Positions 33,777-43,006 of a stretch of DNA of 64,000 nt are shown in pieces. The DNA comes from Anaeromassilibacillus sp. An250 (lineage in GTDB: Bacteria; Bacillota; Clostridia; Oscillospirales; Acutalibacteraceae), in contig NZ_NFJK01000001.1 in the NCBI RefSeq assembly GCF_002159845.1, positions 124,001-188,000 on the forward strand. Direction: 5' to 3'. The notes below the pieces were generated by a model. That model was not told the origin of the DNA and did not search any database. It worked only from the letters and a program-made list of their open reading frames with translations. Each line of letters starts with the position of its first letter. Within the stretch, counting starts at the first letter, position 1. A program made the translations under genes and the position numbers.

Positions 33777-36700
33777 TCAACCAAGATAGTGAATCATATC
33801 CAACAATTCACTCCATGCTTCGTTGATATCGTCCTGGGATGCTTTCGCGTTGTCCAGTACGTCCTTCGCCCCCTGATAGGCTTCCATAAAGGCCGCTCTT
33901 ACACTTTCGTCCAACTGGTCGACCGTTCCGTCTTCCACATACGTTGTTGCATAATCATATGCCTGTTGCAGAATCGCTTTATCCGTCATTTCAAAGGTAA
34001 AGCTCAAATCTGCTTCAGCAACCGGTGTCTTAATTTCATAGGTGTATGTGGTGCCGCTGATATAAACCGGCTCTGCATCACCGATCTTGACAGAACTAAA
34101 GGTCTGTCCCTTTGTCTTCGGCGTAAAGGTAAGGGTAATAACGGTGCCGCTCTCTACATCTTTCACCTGGTACTTACCGAGCAGGTCCGCGATGAGCTGG
34201 CTTTCGCCGTCAACCGTCAACTTGACATTCTTCCCATACGATACCGAGATATCCTGCGGGCCTTCTGGGAGATTCGGAACCACCGTGAAGGTGATCAAGG
34301 TGTTCTCACCCTGCCATTCAACCGGTTTGCCGCCCAAGGTAATATTTCCTACATCGCTGTAGAGCGCTTCCCACTCTGCCTGCTCTGCCGGATCCAAACG
34401 ATAACCCTTTTCTGCCAGACGTTCAATCGTCCGATCCGAAACGAGAACCTTCGGCTGGTTCAGGGTCAGCTTGCCGCTGTACTTCAAAATCGGCTTTTCT
34501 ACGCCCTCTGCCACGAACTGATACTCGATCTGGATGGTGGTCTTCGGAACGATGACCGCCTCATAGGTAGCGTCCTTGTTACACTTAAAGGTGCCGGTCC
34601 ATTTATAGATCTTGCCATCCGGGTCGTTCTTGTCTCTCCAGCCGGACCAGACATAACCATCCGCCACATTGACCGTCGGATAATAACCGGTACTGTAATC
34701 GTAACCCATTACTTCAACCGTCTGCGGGTCAATCTGCGTACTGGTAGCGCCACCCGTGCCGCCCTTGTTTGTCAAGGTGCCATACTTCGGGTCGGTGATC
34801 TCAAAGCGCCTTGTATACTGATACTTCTCAAAATGCGCTGTGTACGTTTCACCGCCAAACGGAACCGTCACGGTTTCTCCCAGTTCCACTCGATCGCCTG
34901 CGCTGTTCGTCCAATGGCTAAACGCATAGCCATTTGCCGGGCGGGTCGTCGGAACAGGCACTTCCGAACCAACAGCTCCCGTCTCAATGACAGGCGTCTG
35001 CATATTGGTCAGATCATTCAAATAACCGCCGCCAGCGCTCTTGAAGGTAACGGTCTGTTCATCTTCGACTTCCTCAACATCCGCGCCAATACCGATTCCG
35101 CACAGGACCGGATAGCCGTCGTTGATTTCTGCATCGCGGCCCCATTTTGCCCAAGACGAATGGGGCTCGGTATTTGTATCCAGCTCCAAAGCAAACGCGT
35201 CACTCTTGAGCTCTGCTTCCGTCTTACCGGTCGAGGTGTCCTCACGATTATTGAAAACTGCCCCACAACCAGCTAATCCGTTGCCGCTGTTATAATATGC
35301 ATTTTGCAGCGTGCCTTTGGATTGGAAAGAACCTACCAAACCGCCGACCCAAGTAGAGCCTTCTCCCGCGGTAATCGTACCAGCTGCATAGCTGTTCTTA
35401 ATACCACTGTCGGTATCAGCGCCGGCAAACGTTCCTGCCAAACCGCCAATCCGGATACCGGTCGCCTGGATATCACCTGTTGCAAAGCAATTGCGGATAT
35501 CCGCCTTCTGTGCGTTGCCGATCAATCCACCTACTTCCACATGCGTCTTCTGCTCTGTGTTCGTAGAGGTAACATCGCCCGTTGCATAGCAGTTCTCTAC
35601 ATAAGTGGACGTGCTGCCGCTATAACTGCCAACCAAGCCAGCTACGAGGGTGGAACCCTGTACCGCTACTTCTGCATAAGAATTCGTGATGGTTGTTTCT
35701 GATGCTGTGCCAACCAAACCACCTACGCGGCTGGTGCCCATAATGCTGCTCTCGGGAGAAGCCGCTCGTACACCACAATTGTCGATTACCGTATCGTTTG
35801 CATAGCCAGCCAAGCCGCCTACATCGACGCGTCCATTGACCTGCTCCACTTCAACGGTCAGATTTTTGATAACGGAATTTCTGAGATAAGCAAACAAACC
35901 AACATACATCTCATCCGCTTCGTCAACTCTCAGGCCGCGAATGGTCTTTCCGTTGCCATCGACGATCCCGCCGAATTCCTGACTGCTGTTGCCAATCGGC
36001 GTCCAAGTATCTGCATAATCGGACACGTCAATATCGTTGACAATCTTAAAGTACTTCGGGCTGCGGGTGTCGGACAGCTTGCGCATCGTGTCAAGCTCTT
36101 TTGCCGTCGTGATCAAGTACGGATCTGCTTCCGTACCAGAACCCTCCGGCATTCCAGCCGAGACCAACTGTACTTCTACCTCAGCATACTTCGTCGGATC
36201 ATCCACCGAAGTCGCACGAACTTTCAAGATATCGTTCGGTTCGTTTTCCGGAACGGTGAGGATACCGTTCTCATCAATGGTGCTGACATTGGAACGCTGT
36301 ACCGACCATGTGACATTTTGCGATACATTTTCGCCTTCCACCGTGGCCGTAAAGGATTCTGTCGTACCTTTTTCTACCTTAGCGTTCGGATGAGTAATCG
36401 TTATCTTGGTAACAACAGGCATCTCTTCGACTTCTTCAACATCCTTACCAATACCGATTCCGCACAGGACCGGATTGCCGTTGTTGATTTCCTCATCGAG
36501 GCCCCACTTTGCCCAAGACGAATTGGACTCGGTATTTGCATCGAGTTCCAGAGCAAAGGCAGCGCTCTTGAGTTCAGAACCTGTCTTCCCTGTGGAGGTA
36601 TCTTCCAGCTTGCTGGAAGCCGAACCACAGCCAGCGATACCGTTGTCGCTATTATAATATGTGTCTTGCAGCACACCGTTGGTTTGGAAAGAACCAACCA

Positions 36701-39700
36701 GTCCGCCAACCCAAGTCGAACCTTCTCCCGCTGTAATCGTACCAGCTGCATAGCTGTTCTTAATGCCCTTGCTGGAGCTGGCGCCGGCGAGCGTTCCGGT
36801 CAAGCCGCCAATCCGCTTACCGGTTGCTTGGATATTGCCTGCTGCGAAGCAATTGCGGATATCCGCCTTCTGCGCGTTACCGATCAAGCCGCCCACATGG
36901 ATATGCGTATCCACGTCAGTGTTTGTGGAAGTAACGTCGCCTGTTGCATAGCAGTTTTCTACATAATGGGACGTGTCGCCGCTGTAGCTGCCAACCAGGC
37001 CAGCCACGAGGGTGGAACCCTGTGCCGCTACTTCTGCATACGAATTGGTGATAGTGGTTCTCAGTGCTGTGCCAACCAAACCGCCTACATTGCTGGAACC
37101 AACAATGCTGCTCTCAGAAGACGCGGCACGTACGCCACAATTGTCAATTACCGTATCGTTTGCATAGCCAGCCAAAGCGCCTACATAGACGCGCCCATTG
37201 ACTTGCTCCACCTCAACGGTCAGATTTTTGATGACCGCATTCTTAAGATAAGCGAACAACCCAACATACATCTCATCCGCTTCATCGACTTTCAGCCCGC
37301 GAATGGTCTTTCCGTTGCCATCGACGATCCCGCCGAATTCCCGGTTGTAGTTGCCAATGGATGTCCAAGTTTCTGCATAATCGGACAGATCGATATCATT
37401 GGCAATCTTAAAGTACTTCGGGCGGTAGGTGTCGGACAGCTCACGCATGGCGTTGAGCTCTTTCGCCGTTGTGATCAAGTATGGATCTTCTTCCGTACCA
37501 GAACCCTCCGGCATTCCAGCCGGGACCAACTGCACTTCCACCTCAGCATACTTCGTCGGATCGTCCACCGAAGTCGCACGAACTCTGAAGATATCATACG
37601 GTTCGCTCTCCGGAACGGTGAGAAGTCCATCCGCATCAATGGTGCTGACATTGGAGCCGCGCACCGACCATGTGACATTCTGCGATACATTTTCGCCTTC
37701 CACTGTGGCCGTAAAGAGTTCTGTCGTACCCTTCTCTATCTTCGCATTCGGATGCGTAATCGTCACGCCTGTGACGACGGGCGCCTCTTCGACTTCCTCA
37801 ACGTCTTCGCCAATACCGATCCCGCACAGAACCGGATAGCCGCCGTTGATCTCGGAATCAAGGCCCCACTTCGCCCAGGAGGACTTGGATTCGGTGTTGG
37901 CATCGAGTTCCAGAGCAAATGCGATGCTCTTGAGCTCTGCTTCCGTCTTGCCCGCCGAGGTGTCTTCCAAATCGCTGGACACCGTACCACAGCCAGCAAT
38001 GCCATTGCCGCTGTTATAATATGTGTTCTGTAAGGTACCGTTGGTTTGGAAAGAACCAACCAGTCCGCCGACAAAGCTCGAACCTTCGCCTGCCGTAATC
38101 GTACCGGCTGCATAGCTGTTCTTAATGCCCTTGCTGGTGCTGGTGCTGGCCAGCGTTCCCGTCAAGCCGCCAATCCGGATACCAGTCGCCTGGATATCGC
38201 CCGTCGTAAAGCAGTTGCGGATATCCGCCTTCTGCGCGTTGCCGATCAAGCCGCCCACATGGATATGCGTATTCGGGTTTGTGTTGGTAGAAGCGATATT
38301 GCCCGTCGCATAGCAATTCTCCACATAAGAAGAAGTGTCGCCGCTGTAGCTGCCAACGAGGCCGCCTACCAGGGTGGAACCCTGCACCGCGACTTCCGTG
38401 TACGAATTCTTAATGGTGACATATAATGCCGTGCCGACCAATCCGCCGGTAGCGCTGCTGGTGCCTGCTACGATGCTGTCGTCCGAAGCTGCACGCACGC
38501 CACAGCCTGTAATGGTGCTATCTTTTGCATAGCCAACCAGGCCGCCGACATATCCTTTGCCACGCACCTGCTCAACTTCCACTGTGAGATTGGTGATGGT
38601 CGCATTGTCAATATACCCAAAGAGTCCGGCATACTGCTCCTCGCCCGTATCCACATTCAATCCACGGATGGTCTTCCCGTTGCCGTCGACAATACCGCCG
38701 AACCGGAAGGTACGGTTTTCACCGATTGGCGTCCAGGTTTCCGCATAACCGGACAGATCGATATCGTTGACAATCTTGAAGTACTTCGGGCTGTAGGTGC
38801 TGGAATAATCACGCATCGCGTCGAGTTCTGCCGCGGTCGTGATCAAATACGGATCTTCTTCGGTGCCGGAGCCCTGCGGCGTGCCGTCCTCAGCGATCTG
38901 TATCTGGATTTGTTTGGGAGCGCTTGCCGGATATTTTTCAGCATCCCCTTCTGCGGCGGTCAGATCCACCGACATCGGGTTGATAACGAGGTCAAGGTTG
39001 ACTTGACGAACCTCTTCCGGCATATTATACGCACCGGTTACATCGATGTTCTGCGCTCTCAGAACCACTTCGTTAAATTTGAAGCCGTTTGTCACCGTAC
39101 CGTCCAATTCGGTCAGCTTGGTCGGATAATAGGTGCCCTTCGCGGTCACCAGCTCCAAGCGGTTGAACGGCTCCTTATCCGGCTGCCCATCGATATGGGG
39201 CGGCGTATACTTCTTCCACTGCAAGGTAGCGGAAGTGCCTTCCCCAACGCCCAGCGTAAAGGCTTTCTCGCCATTGACAACAATGTCGTAATACGCCTTC
39301 GGCGGGGCTGCTTTCTTCACCGTAAATGTGATAGAAGCCGTTGCTGCGGAGACGACACTGCCGTTGATCTTGACCTTGCCGTCCGCCGTGTATTCCGCGG
39401 TTGCAGACTGGTCTGCCGGGCTGAGTTCATAATTGTCCGGCAGATTTTCCGGCAGGATGGTCCGCTCCGGCGCACCCTTTTTAAGGGTAACCGTATCCGT
39501 GCCAACTTCCGTTTGGCCGTCCATGTAATGGATGGTAATATCCATAGTCGCTTCCAGACGGACAACGTTCACCTCGAATGTAACAACATCCGGGATCGCA
39601 ACATTGTTGCCATCCTCGTCCTTTGTCACATTGATGCTCTGTGAAGTCGGCTGAACAAGCTCGATATCGTCTACATTTTCAAGCTCTCCGATATCCTTCA

Positions 39701-40223
39701 GGCTTGCTCTGACATTATACGCGCTGTCAAATAAGGTAGCTACCTTGTTGACGCTCGCCACTTCCATGCCGTCCTGATCCACATATTTTACCGTATACGG
39801 GACATCCGGGGAATTCGTCTCAACGAGAATGTCCAGTTCTTCATCCGTGGTCTCTGCAGTCGGCGCAAGAACGTATTCTTCTTCCACCGGGACAGAACGA
39901 ATCTTCTGAAGGCCGCCGGAAACTTTCTCACATTCGATCGGAACAATTGCGTCCGCATCAAACGTCCGGTCGGCATTCATGCGAACATCGTTGATGTGTG
40001 GAATATAGCCATTCTCTTCCTGATCCCATTCCCAGCTGACAACAGCCTTTTCGCCAACTGGTACGGTTACTTCCATGCCGCTCTTCAAGCCATAAGGATG
40101 TAGCACATATGTATAGGTCTCGCCATCTCCGGCGGCAAATGCCGTAGTGCCAGTAAACATCCCCAGAACCATTGTTAGGGACAAAAGCAGGGATAGAATT
40201 TTGGTTGAACGTCTTTGTCTCAT
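33777..40223 (-). CDS. Giant secreted repeat protein with GLUG beta-helix domains
   Basis: 2148 residues. A signal peptide (about residues 1-31, ending TTAFAA) directs secretion. Residues about 120-330 include MucBP-like strands (YTVKYVDQDGMEVASV). Three long repeats begin near residues 448, 905 and 1359 with SGTEEDPYLITTA; each holds several GLUG-type motifs (VGGLVGYAKDSTITGC) and a C-terminal GIGIG(E/K/A)DVEEVE block. Repeats are joined by Ig-like BIG2 domains (VTWSVRGSNVSTID). From about 1730 come InlB-type beta repeats (GYAFSHWTNSAGDRVELGE), and the last 70 residues are a FIVAR-like helical domain. No LPXTG, SLH or cell-wall-binding module is visible, so anchoring is unexplained. AAGGAGG lies 11 bases before the ATG. 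Probably adhesin or glycan-binding; not proven. Confidence 0.88.
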   Translation of the reverse strand: MRQRRSTKILSLLLSLTMVLGMFTGTTAFAAGDGETYTYVLHPYGLKSGMEVTVPVGEKAVVSWEWDQEENGYIPHINDVRMNADRTFDADAIVPIECEKVSGGLQKIRSVPVEEEYVLAPTAETTDEELDILVETNSPDVPYTVKYVDQDGMEVASVNKVATLFDSAYNVRASLKDIGELENVDDIELVQPTSQSINVTKDEDGNNVAIPDVVTFEVNVVRLEATMDITIHYMDGQTEVGTDTVTLKKGAPERTILPENLPDNYELSPADQSATAEYTADGKVKINGSVVSAATASITFTVKKAAPPKAYYDIVVNGEKAFTLGVGEGTSATLQWKKYTPPHIDGQPDKEPFNRLELVTAKGTYYPTKLTELDGTVTNGFKFNEVVLRAQNIDVTGAYNMPEEVRQVNLDLVINPMSVDLTAAEGDAEKYPASAPKQIQIQIAEDGTPQGSGTEEDPYLITTAAELDAMRDYSSTYSPKYFKIVNDIDLSGYAETWTPIGENRTFRFGGIVDGNGKTIRGLNVDTGEEQYAGLFGYIDNATITNLTVEVEQVRGKGYVGGLVGYAKDSTITGCGVRAASDDSIVAGTSSATGGLVGTALYVTIKNSYTEVAVQGSTLVGGLVGSYSGDTSSYVENCYATGNIASTNTNPNTHIHVGGLIGNAQKADIRNCFTTGDIQATGIRIGGLTGTLASTSTSKGIKNSYAAGTITAGEGSSFVGGLVGSFQTNGTLQNTYYNSGNGIAGCGTVSSDLEDTSAGKTEAELKSIAFALELDANTESKSSWAKWGLDSEINGGYPVLCGIGIGEDVEEVEEAPVVTGVTITHPNAKIEKGTTELFTATVEGENVSQNVTWSVRGSNVSTIDADGLLTVPESEPYDIFRVRATSVDDPTKYAEVEVQLVPAGMPEGSGTEEDPYLITTAKELNAMRELSDTYRPKYFKIANDIDLSDYAETWTSIGNYNREFGGIVDGNGKTIRGLKVDEADEMYVGLFAYLKNAVIKNLTVEVEQVNGRVYVGALAGYANDTVIDNCGVRAASSESSIVGSSNVGGLVGTALRTTITNSYAEVAAQGSTLVAGLVGSYSGDTSHYVENCYATGDVTSTNTDVDTHIHVGGLIGNAQKADIRNCFAAGNIQATGKRIGGLTGTLAGASSSKGIKNSYAAGTITAGEGSTWVGGLVGSFQTNGVLQDTYYNSDNGIAGCGSASSKLEDTSTGKTGSELKSAAFALELDANTESNSSWAKWGLDEEINNGNPVLCGIGIGKDVEEVEEMPVVTKITITHPNAKVEKGTTESFTATVEGENVSQNVTWSVQRSNVSTIDENGILTVPENEPNDILKVRATSVDDPTKYAEVEVQLVSAGMPEGSGTEADPYLITTAKELDTMRKLSDTRSPKYFKIVNDIDVSDYADTWTPIGNSSQEFGGIVDGNGKTIRGLRVDEADEMYVGLFAYLRNSVIKNLTVEVEQVNGRVDVGGLAGYANDTVIDNCGVRAASPESSIMGTSRVGGLVGTASETTITNSYAEVAVQGSTLVAGLVGSYSGSTSTYVENCYATGDVTSTNTEQKTHVEVGGLIGNAQKADIRNCFATGDIQATGIRIGGLAGTFAGADTDSGIKNSYAAGTITAGEGSTWVGGLVGSFQSKGTLQNAYYNSGNGLAGCGAVFNNREDTSTGKTEAELKSDAFALELDTNTEPHSSWAKWGRDAEINDGYPVLCGIGIGADVEEVEDEQTVTFKSAGGGYLNDLTNMQTPVIETGAVGSEVPVPTTRPANGYAFSHWTNSAGDRVELGETVTVPFGGETYTAHFEKYQYTRRFEITDPKYGTLTNKGGTGGATSTQIDPQTVEVMGYDYSTGYYPTVNVADGYVWSGWRDKNDPDGKIYKWTGTFKCNKDATYEAVIVPKTTIQIEYQFVAEGVEKPILKYSGKLTLNQPKVLVSDRTIERLAEKGYRLDPAEQAEWEALYSDVGNITLGGKPVEWQGENTLITFTVVPNLPEGPQDISVSYGKNVKLTVDGESQLIADLLGKYQVKDVESGTVITLTFTPKTKGQTFSSVKIGDAEPVYISGTTYTYEIKTPVAEADLSFTFEMTDKAILQQAYDYATTYVEDGTVDQLDESVRAAFMEAYQGAKDVLDNAKASQDDINEAWSELLDMIHYLG
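34990..38880 (-). repeat. Three tandem repeats of about 1.37 kb
   Basis: The units encoding the GLUG domains are highly alike at DNA level; equivalent points fall near 38854, 37483 and 36121, a spacing of about 1.36-1.37 kb. Units 2 and 3 are closer to each other than to unit 1. Recombination between them could change repeat number, and they would complicate short-read assembly. Confidence 0.8.
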
Positions 40224-40441
40224 CTACTCTTTGACCTCCTTTTATCTTTCTTCCCAAATTTCGAATCGAGCGGTTCTCCTTGTTTCAATTTCAGAAAACC
40301 GATGTCTCTCCTCCTTTCATATCATTTCTTTGCATCTCAAAAGAGCTGCAAAGCTTAGAGACGGTTATGAAAGAAATTGTTTGATATGAAACACTATTTT
40401 GTACAATTTCTCTGCATGTTGGCCTCTTTTTTAATACATGT

Positions 40442-40471
40442 ATTATAACATTTATTGGAAATTTTTCGCAA
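40442..40471 (-). promoter_or_regulatory. Promoter of the giant surface gene
   Basis: TTGCGA (40466-40471), 18 bases, TATAAT (40442-40447) with an upstream TGT, on the minus strand. A perfect 12-base palindrome AATACATGTATT (40433-40444) overlaps the -10 and the start point and may be an operator. Confidence 0.6.
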
Positions 40472-40829
40472 GCAACCTTGCCAATGAGTATACAAAAGTA
40501 TACATTAAATCCCTTTTCATGCACCTTCATTCCTGTTTCGAACAAAAGCCTTTTTCAAGATTATATATAAGTTCTATAATTGATATTATATTTGAATAAA
40601 TTATATTCCTTTTATTATTTGATATTAACATAAGAATGCGATCATAATCTTCTTACTTTTTCGCAAATACAATAAAAACCTTCTGTATTTTCATTTTTCC
40701 ACTTCCTGATAAAGAAATGTAACGGCTCAAAAGGAAATTCGATTTTTTGCCACGAGAGACAACGGAAATTTTTCTAAACTAAGAGGTCTGTTTCACCATT
40801 TTGGAACTACTTGTTTTAAACGGTTGCCC

Positions 40830-40858
40830 TTGTGCTTCCTGTAAAACTATGCTATAAT
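40830..40858 (+). promoter_or_regulatory. Promoter of the folT riboswitch transcript
   Basis: TTGTGC (40830-40835), 17 bases, TATAAT (40853-40858) with an extended TGC. Confidence 0.65.
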
Positions 40859-40878
40859 GAGATTAACAGTCGAATAAA

Positions 40879-40976
40879 AGCAGAGTAGGGGTTCGCGCGT
40901 AAAGTGTCAGTCGGACGGGGAGTTGCCGCTGAACGAAAAGCCTTGGCTTGCGGTGCGACCTCCGCATCCCGCTGCT
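40879..40976 (+). ncRNA. Tetrahydrofolate (THF) riboswitch
   Basis: The sequence follows the THF-I aptamer: closing P1 arms AGCAG/CTGCT, the 5' core AGAGTAGGGGTTCGCGCGTA followed by AAGTGTC, then GGACGGGGAGTTGCCG, ACGAAAAGCC, GGCTTGCGGTGCGACC and CCGCATCCCGCTGC. This riboswitch class is known upstream of folT and other folate genes in Clostridia. folT starts 97 bases downstream. A GC-poor hairpin (about 41012-41035) and the SD region lie between and could be the expression platform. Confidence 0.88.
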
Positions 40977-41072
40977 GCATCATTGGGACACCCCATCTTG
41001 CGGCAACATGCGCGTTTTTTTATAAAAACGTGCCTGCTTTTCCGCGATGATTTTTGATGGAGGTGTCTTTTT

Positions 41073-41651
41073 ATGTCCAAATCTGTGAACAACTCTCTAA
41101 CCCCCCCTCGCTTTACCGCCATACTCCGTGAATCCGCCGCCGAACAGAAAAAGCCGCAAACCCTTGTGGTTACGGCTATGATGATTGCCATGAACATCGC
41201 CCTGTCGAGCGTCCATGTGTATCTGACCCCCCAGATGCGCGTGGGATTTGGGTTCTTGACCAATGCAATCACCGGGATGCTTTATGGTCCGGTGGTGGCT
41301 GCTACCGCTGGCGCAGTGGGGGATGTCCTCTCGTATCTCATTCGGCCGGACGGCGCTTATTTCCCGGGCTTTACGATCACCGCCGCATTGGGCGGTCTGA
41401 TTTATGGATTTCTTCTGTACCGCCGCCCTATGACTTTGCCGCGCGCCATCGTCGCTAAATCTTCCATTAGCTTATTGCTTAATGTTCTGTTGAATACTTT
41501 TTGGATGGTCGTTTTGTACGGAAAATCGTTTACAGCCCTGTTCCCTGTGCGCTTGACAAAGAATCTCATGCTGTTGCCTGTTGAAATTGCCCTTTTATAC
41601 ATCATAGGCAAAACCGTGCAGAAGATCTCCCGTCGGATCTTTGCTGTATGA
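41073..41651 (+). CDS. folT: Folate ECF transporter S component FolT
   Basis: 192 residues. Small integral membrane protein with about six hydrophobic segments (TAMMIAMNIALSSVHVYL, FLTNAITGMLYGPVVAATAG) that binds folate and docks on a shared energy-coupling module encoded elsewhere. Early Ala/Met-rich helix 1 and the TN-A-GMLYGP motif are typical of folate-type S components. The THF riboswitch upstream gives independent support for folate. GGAGG nine bases before the ATG. Monocistronic with a terminator at 41697. Confidence 0.93.
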   Translation: MSKSVNNSLTPPRFTAILRESAAEQKKPQTLVVTAMMIAMNIALSSVHVYLTPQMRVGFGFLTNAITGMLYGPVVAATAGAVGDVLSYLIRPDGAYFPGFTITAALGGLIYGFLLYRRPMTLPRAIVAKSSISLLLNVLLNTFWMVVLYGKSFTALFPVRLTKNLMLLPVEIALLYIIGKTVQKISRRIFAV

Positions 41652-41696
41652 CGGCTCCTGAGAAAAACAAGCGCTTTCCCAGTATCTATAAGGATA

Positions 41697-41730
41697 AAAA
41701 AACAACGCCAGCAACTGGCGTTGTTTTTTT
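41697..41730. terminator. Convergent terminator after folT
   Basis: 15-base stem ending CGCCAG/CTGGCG with a CAA loop and long A and T flanks, working for both folT and the minus-strand hydrolase gene. Confidence 0.9.
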
Positions 41731-41784
41731 ATGATTGTATCAAGTTCAAAAGATATCCTGAGAATCCCCATGGGCATCAAGAAA

Positions 41785-42837
41785 TTACAGCGTCGATTCC
41801 CCTGCAAAGCGTTCGATCTCCGAAGCAACAGCCTCACAGGTTGCCTCGCTATCCCAATGGATGTTATGGCTTGCCCCTTCAATCGGGCAGAAATTGACCT
41901 CAGCATTGCTCAAAGCCTTCTGAAGATTGTCCTCATCTTCTTGGGAGAAGAACACATCCGCAGTACCCCAGATAATATCCACAGGGCATGTTACACTGGA
42001 AAGCCTTTCTGTGTTGTCAAACGCTGCACAACCGCCAAAAATATCGTACCACGCAGCATACGGCAAAGAACATGCGTGCTCATAGACTGCTTCACAGAAA
42101 TTCGGGTCCTCATTGGTCGTTTCCGTCCAAGATTTGATGAAATCATCTGGAATCTGTTGCTCTGCTTCATAGCCGCTGACCCCAAGGAAATCCGTACCAT
42201 CCCCATTCAAAATCCAGTCCAACATCGGATTGCCTGCCATCTTCGTGCTGGACGAAATCAAAATTCCCCGCTCTACGCGTTCCGGAGCTGTAACCATAAT
42301 TTCCTGCGTAATCAAAGACCCAAGAGAATGGCCGACCGGAATAAATTTTTCGACCCCCAACTTGTCCATCAGATTCAACACATCAGCACAGTGTGTTTCT
42401 GCTGTATATCCCTCTTCCCCCGCATCGGGCTTATCCGTCTTACCATGCCCGCGCAACTCAGGGATATAGCAACGGAATCCGGCATCTGCCAACTTTGGAG
42501 CTACCTGCGACCAAGATACACGGCTATCGGTTGCACCGTGGATCAACAGCAGGGGGATACCATCTTCCGGCCCACAGGTCAAATAGGTCATGTTGATACC
42601 CGTGTCCAAATCCACATTGTTTTCTTCCCAATCAACCGACACCAGCGTGGACCAATCGCCCTCTTCTTCCGGCGCAGAAGTTTGCGACGACGCCTCTTCT
42701 GGAGTGGATGCTTCACTGGAAGTAGGAATCTCACTGCTTGCCGTCTGGGGCTCTGTCCCCTGCTGTGTTCCGCAACCCCCTAAAGCAGAAAGAAGCATTG
42801 CACATGCCAGAAAATAAGCCAACCATTTACGTCTCAT
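41785..42837 (-). CDS. Lipoprotein alpha/beta hydrolase
   Basis: 350 residues. Signal with lipobox LGGC, then a Ser/Thr/Glu-rich linker (residues about 25-60) and an alpha/beta hydrolase domain. The oxyanion HGATDSR, nucleophile elbow GHSLGS, acid (WGTADVFF) and catalytic histidine (EGASHNIHW) are all present. A surface-anchored esterase, lipase or peptidase; substrate unknown. The start MRRKWLAYFL at 42837 has GGAG nine bases upstream; the frame begins at a TTG five codons earlier, without a site. Confidence 0.88.
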   Translation of the reverse strand: MRRKWLAYFLACAMLLSALGGCGTQQGTEPQTASSEIPTSSEASTPEEASSQTSAPEEEGDWSTLVSVDWEENNVDLDTGINMTYLTCGPEDGIPLLLIHGATDSRVSWSQVAPKLADAGFRCYIPELRGHGKTDKPDAGEEGYTAETHCADVLNLMDKLGVEKFIPVGHSLGSLITQEIMVTAPERVERGILISSSTKMAGNPMLDWILNGDGTDFLGVSGYEAEQQIPDDFIKSWTETTNEDPNFCEAVYEHACSLPYAAWYDIFGGCAAFDNTERLSSVTCPVDIIWGTADVFFSQEDEDNLQKALSNAEVNFCPIEGASHNIHWDSEATCEAVASEIERFAGESTL

Positions 42838-42975
42838 TTTCATCATCTCCAAAAAATTTTATATTTTGCCAAATATTGACAGCTTCACACTACCATGTAT
42901 TCCCGAATCTGTCAAGAAAGGATATTCACAAAAATGCACGTAAAATGTATGGATTTTCATTTTAGCCCGTTTCTG

Positions 42976-42983
42976 CATACACT
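42976..42983 (+). promoter_or_regulatory. Sigma-E-like -10 box before the collagen-like gene
   Basis: CATACACT matches the mother-cell sigma-E -10 consensus CATACANT. TCATTTT (42957-42963) resembles its -35, but the 12-base spacer is shorter than the usual 14. Weak evidence. Confidence 0.3.
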
Positions 42984-43006
42984 GATCCTGTCAGGAGATG
43001 ATCTAT

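Larger units (their letters stand above)
40224..41072. other. 850-base divergent, AT-rich gap
   Basis: No gene seen. The left part is the roughly 210-base leader of the giant gene, with inverted repeats CTTTGCA/TGCAAAG (40328-40353) and AGAAATTGT/ACAATTTCT (40372-40411). The middle (about 40560-40800) is strongly AT-rich with no clear signals. The right part holds the folT promoter and riboswitch. Confidence 0.6.

Noticed and set aside
33789-38033. Long plus-strand frames (495 and 571 codons) inside the giant gene
   Set aside because: Antisense shadows produced by the repeated composition of the surface protein; the repeats themselves reappear in the translation.
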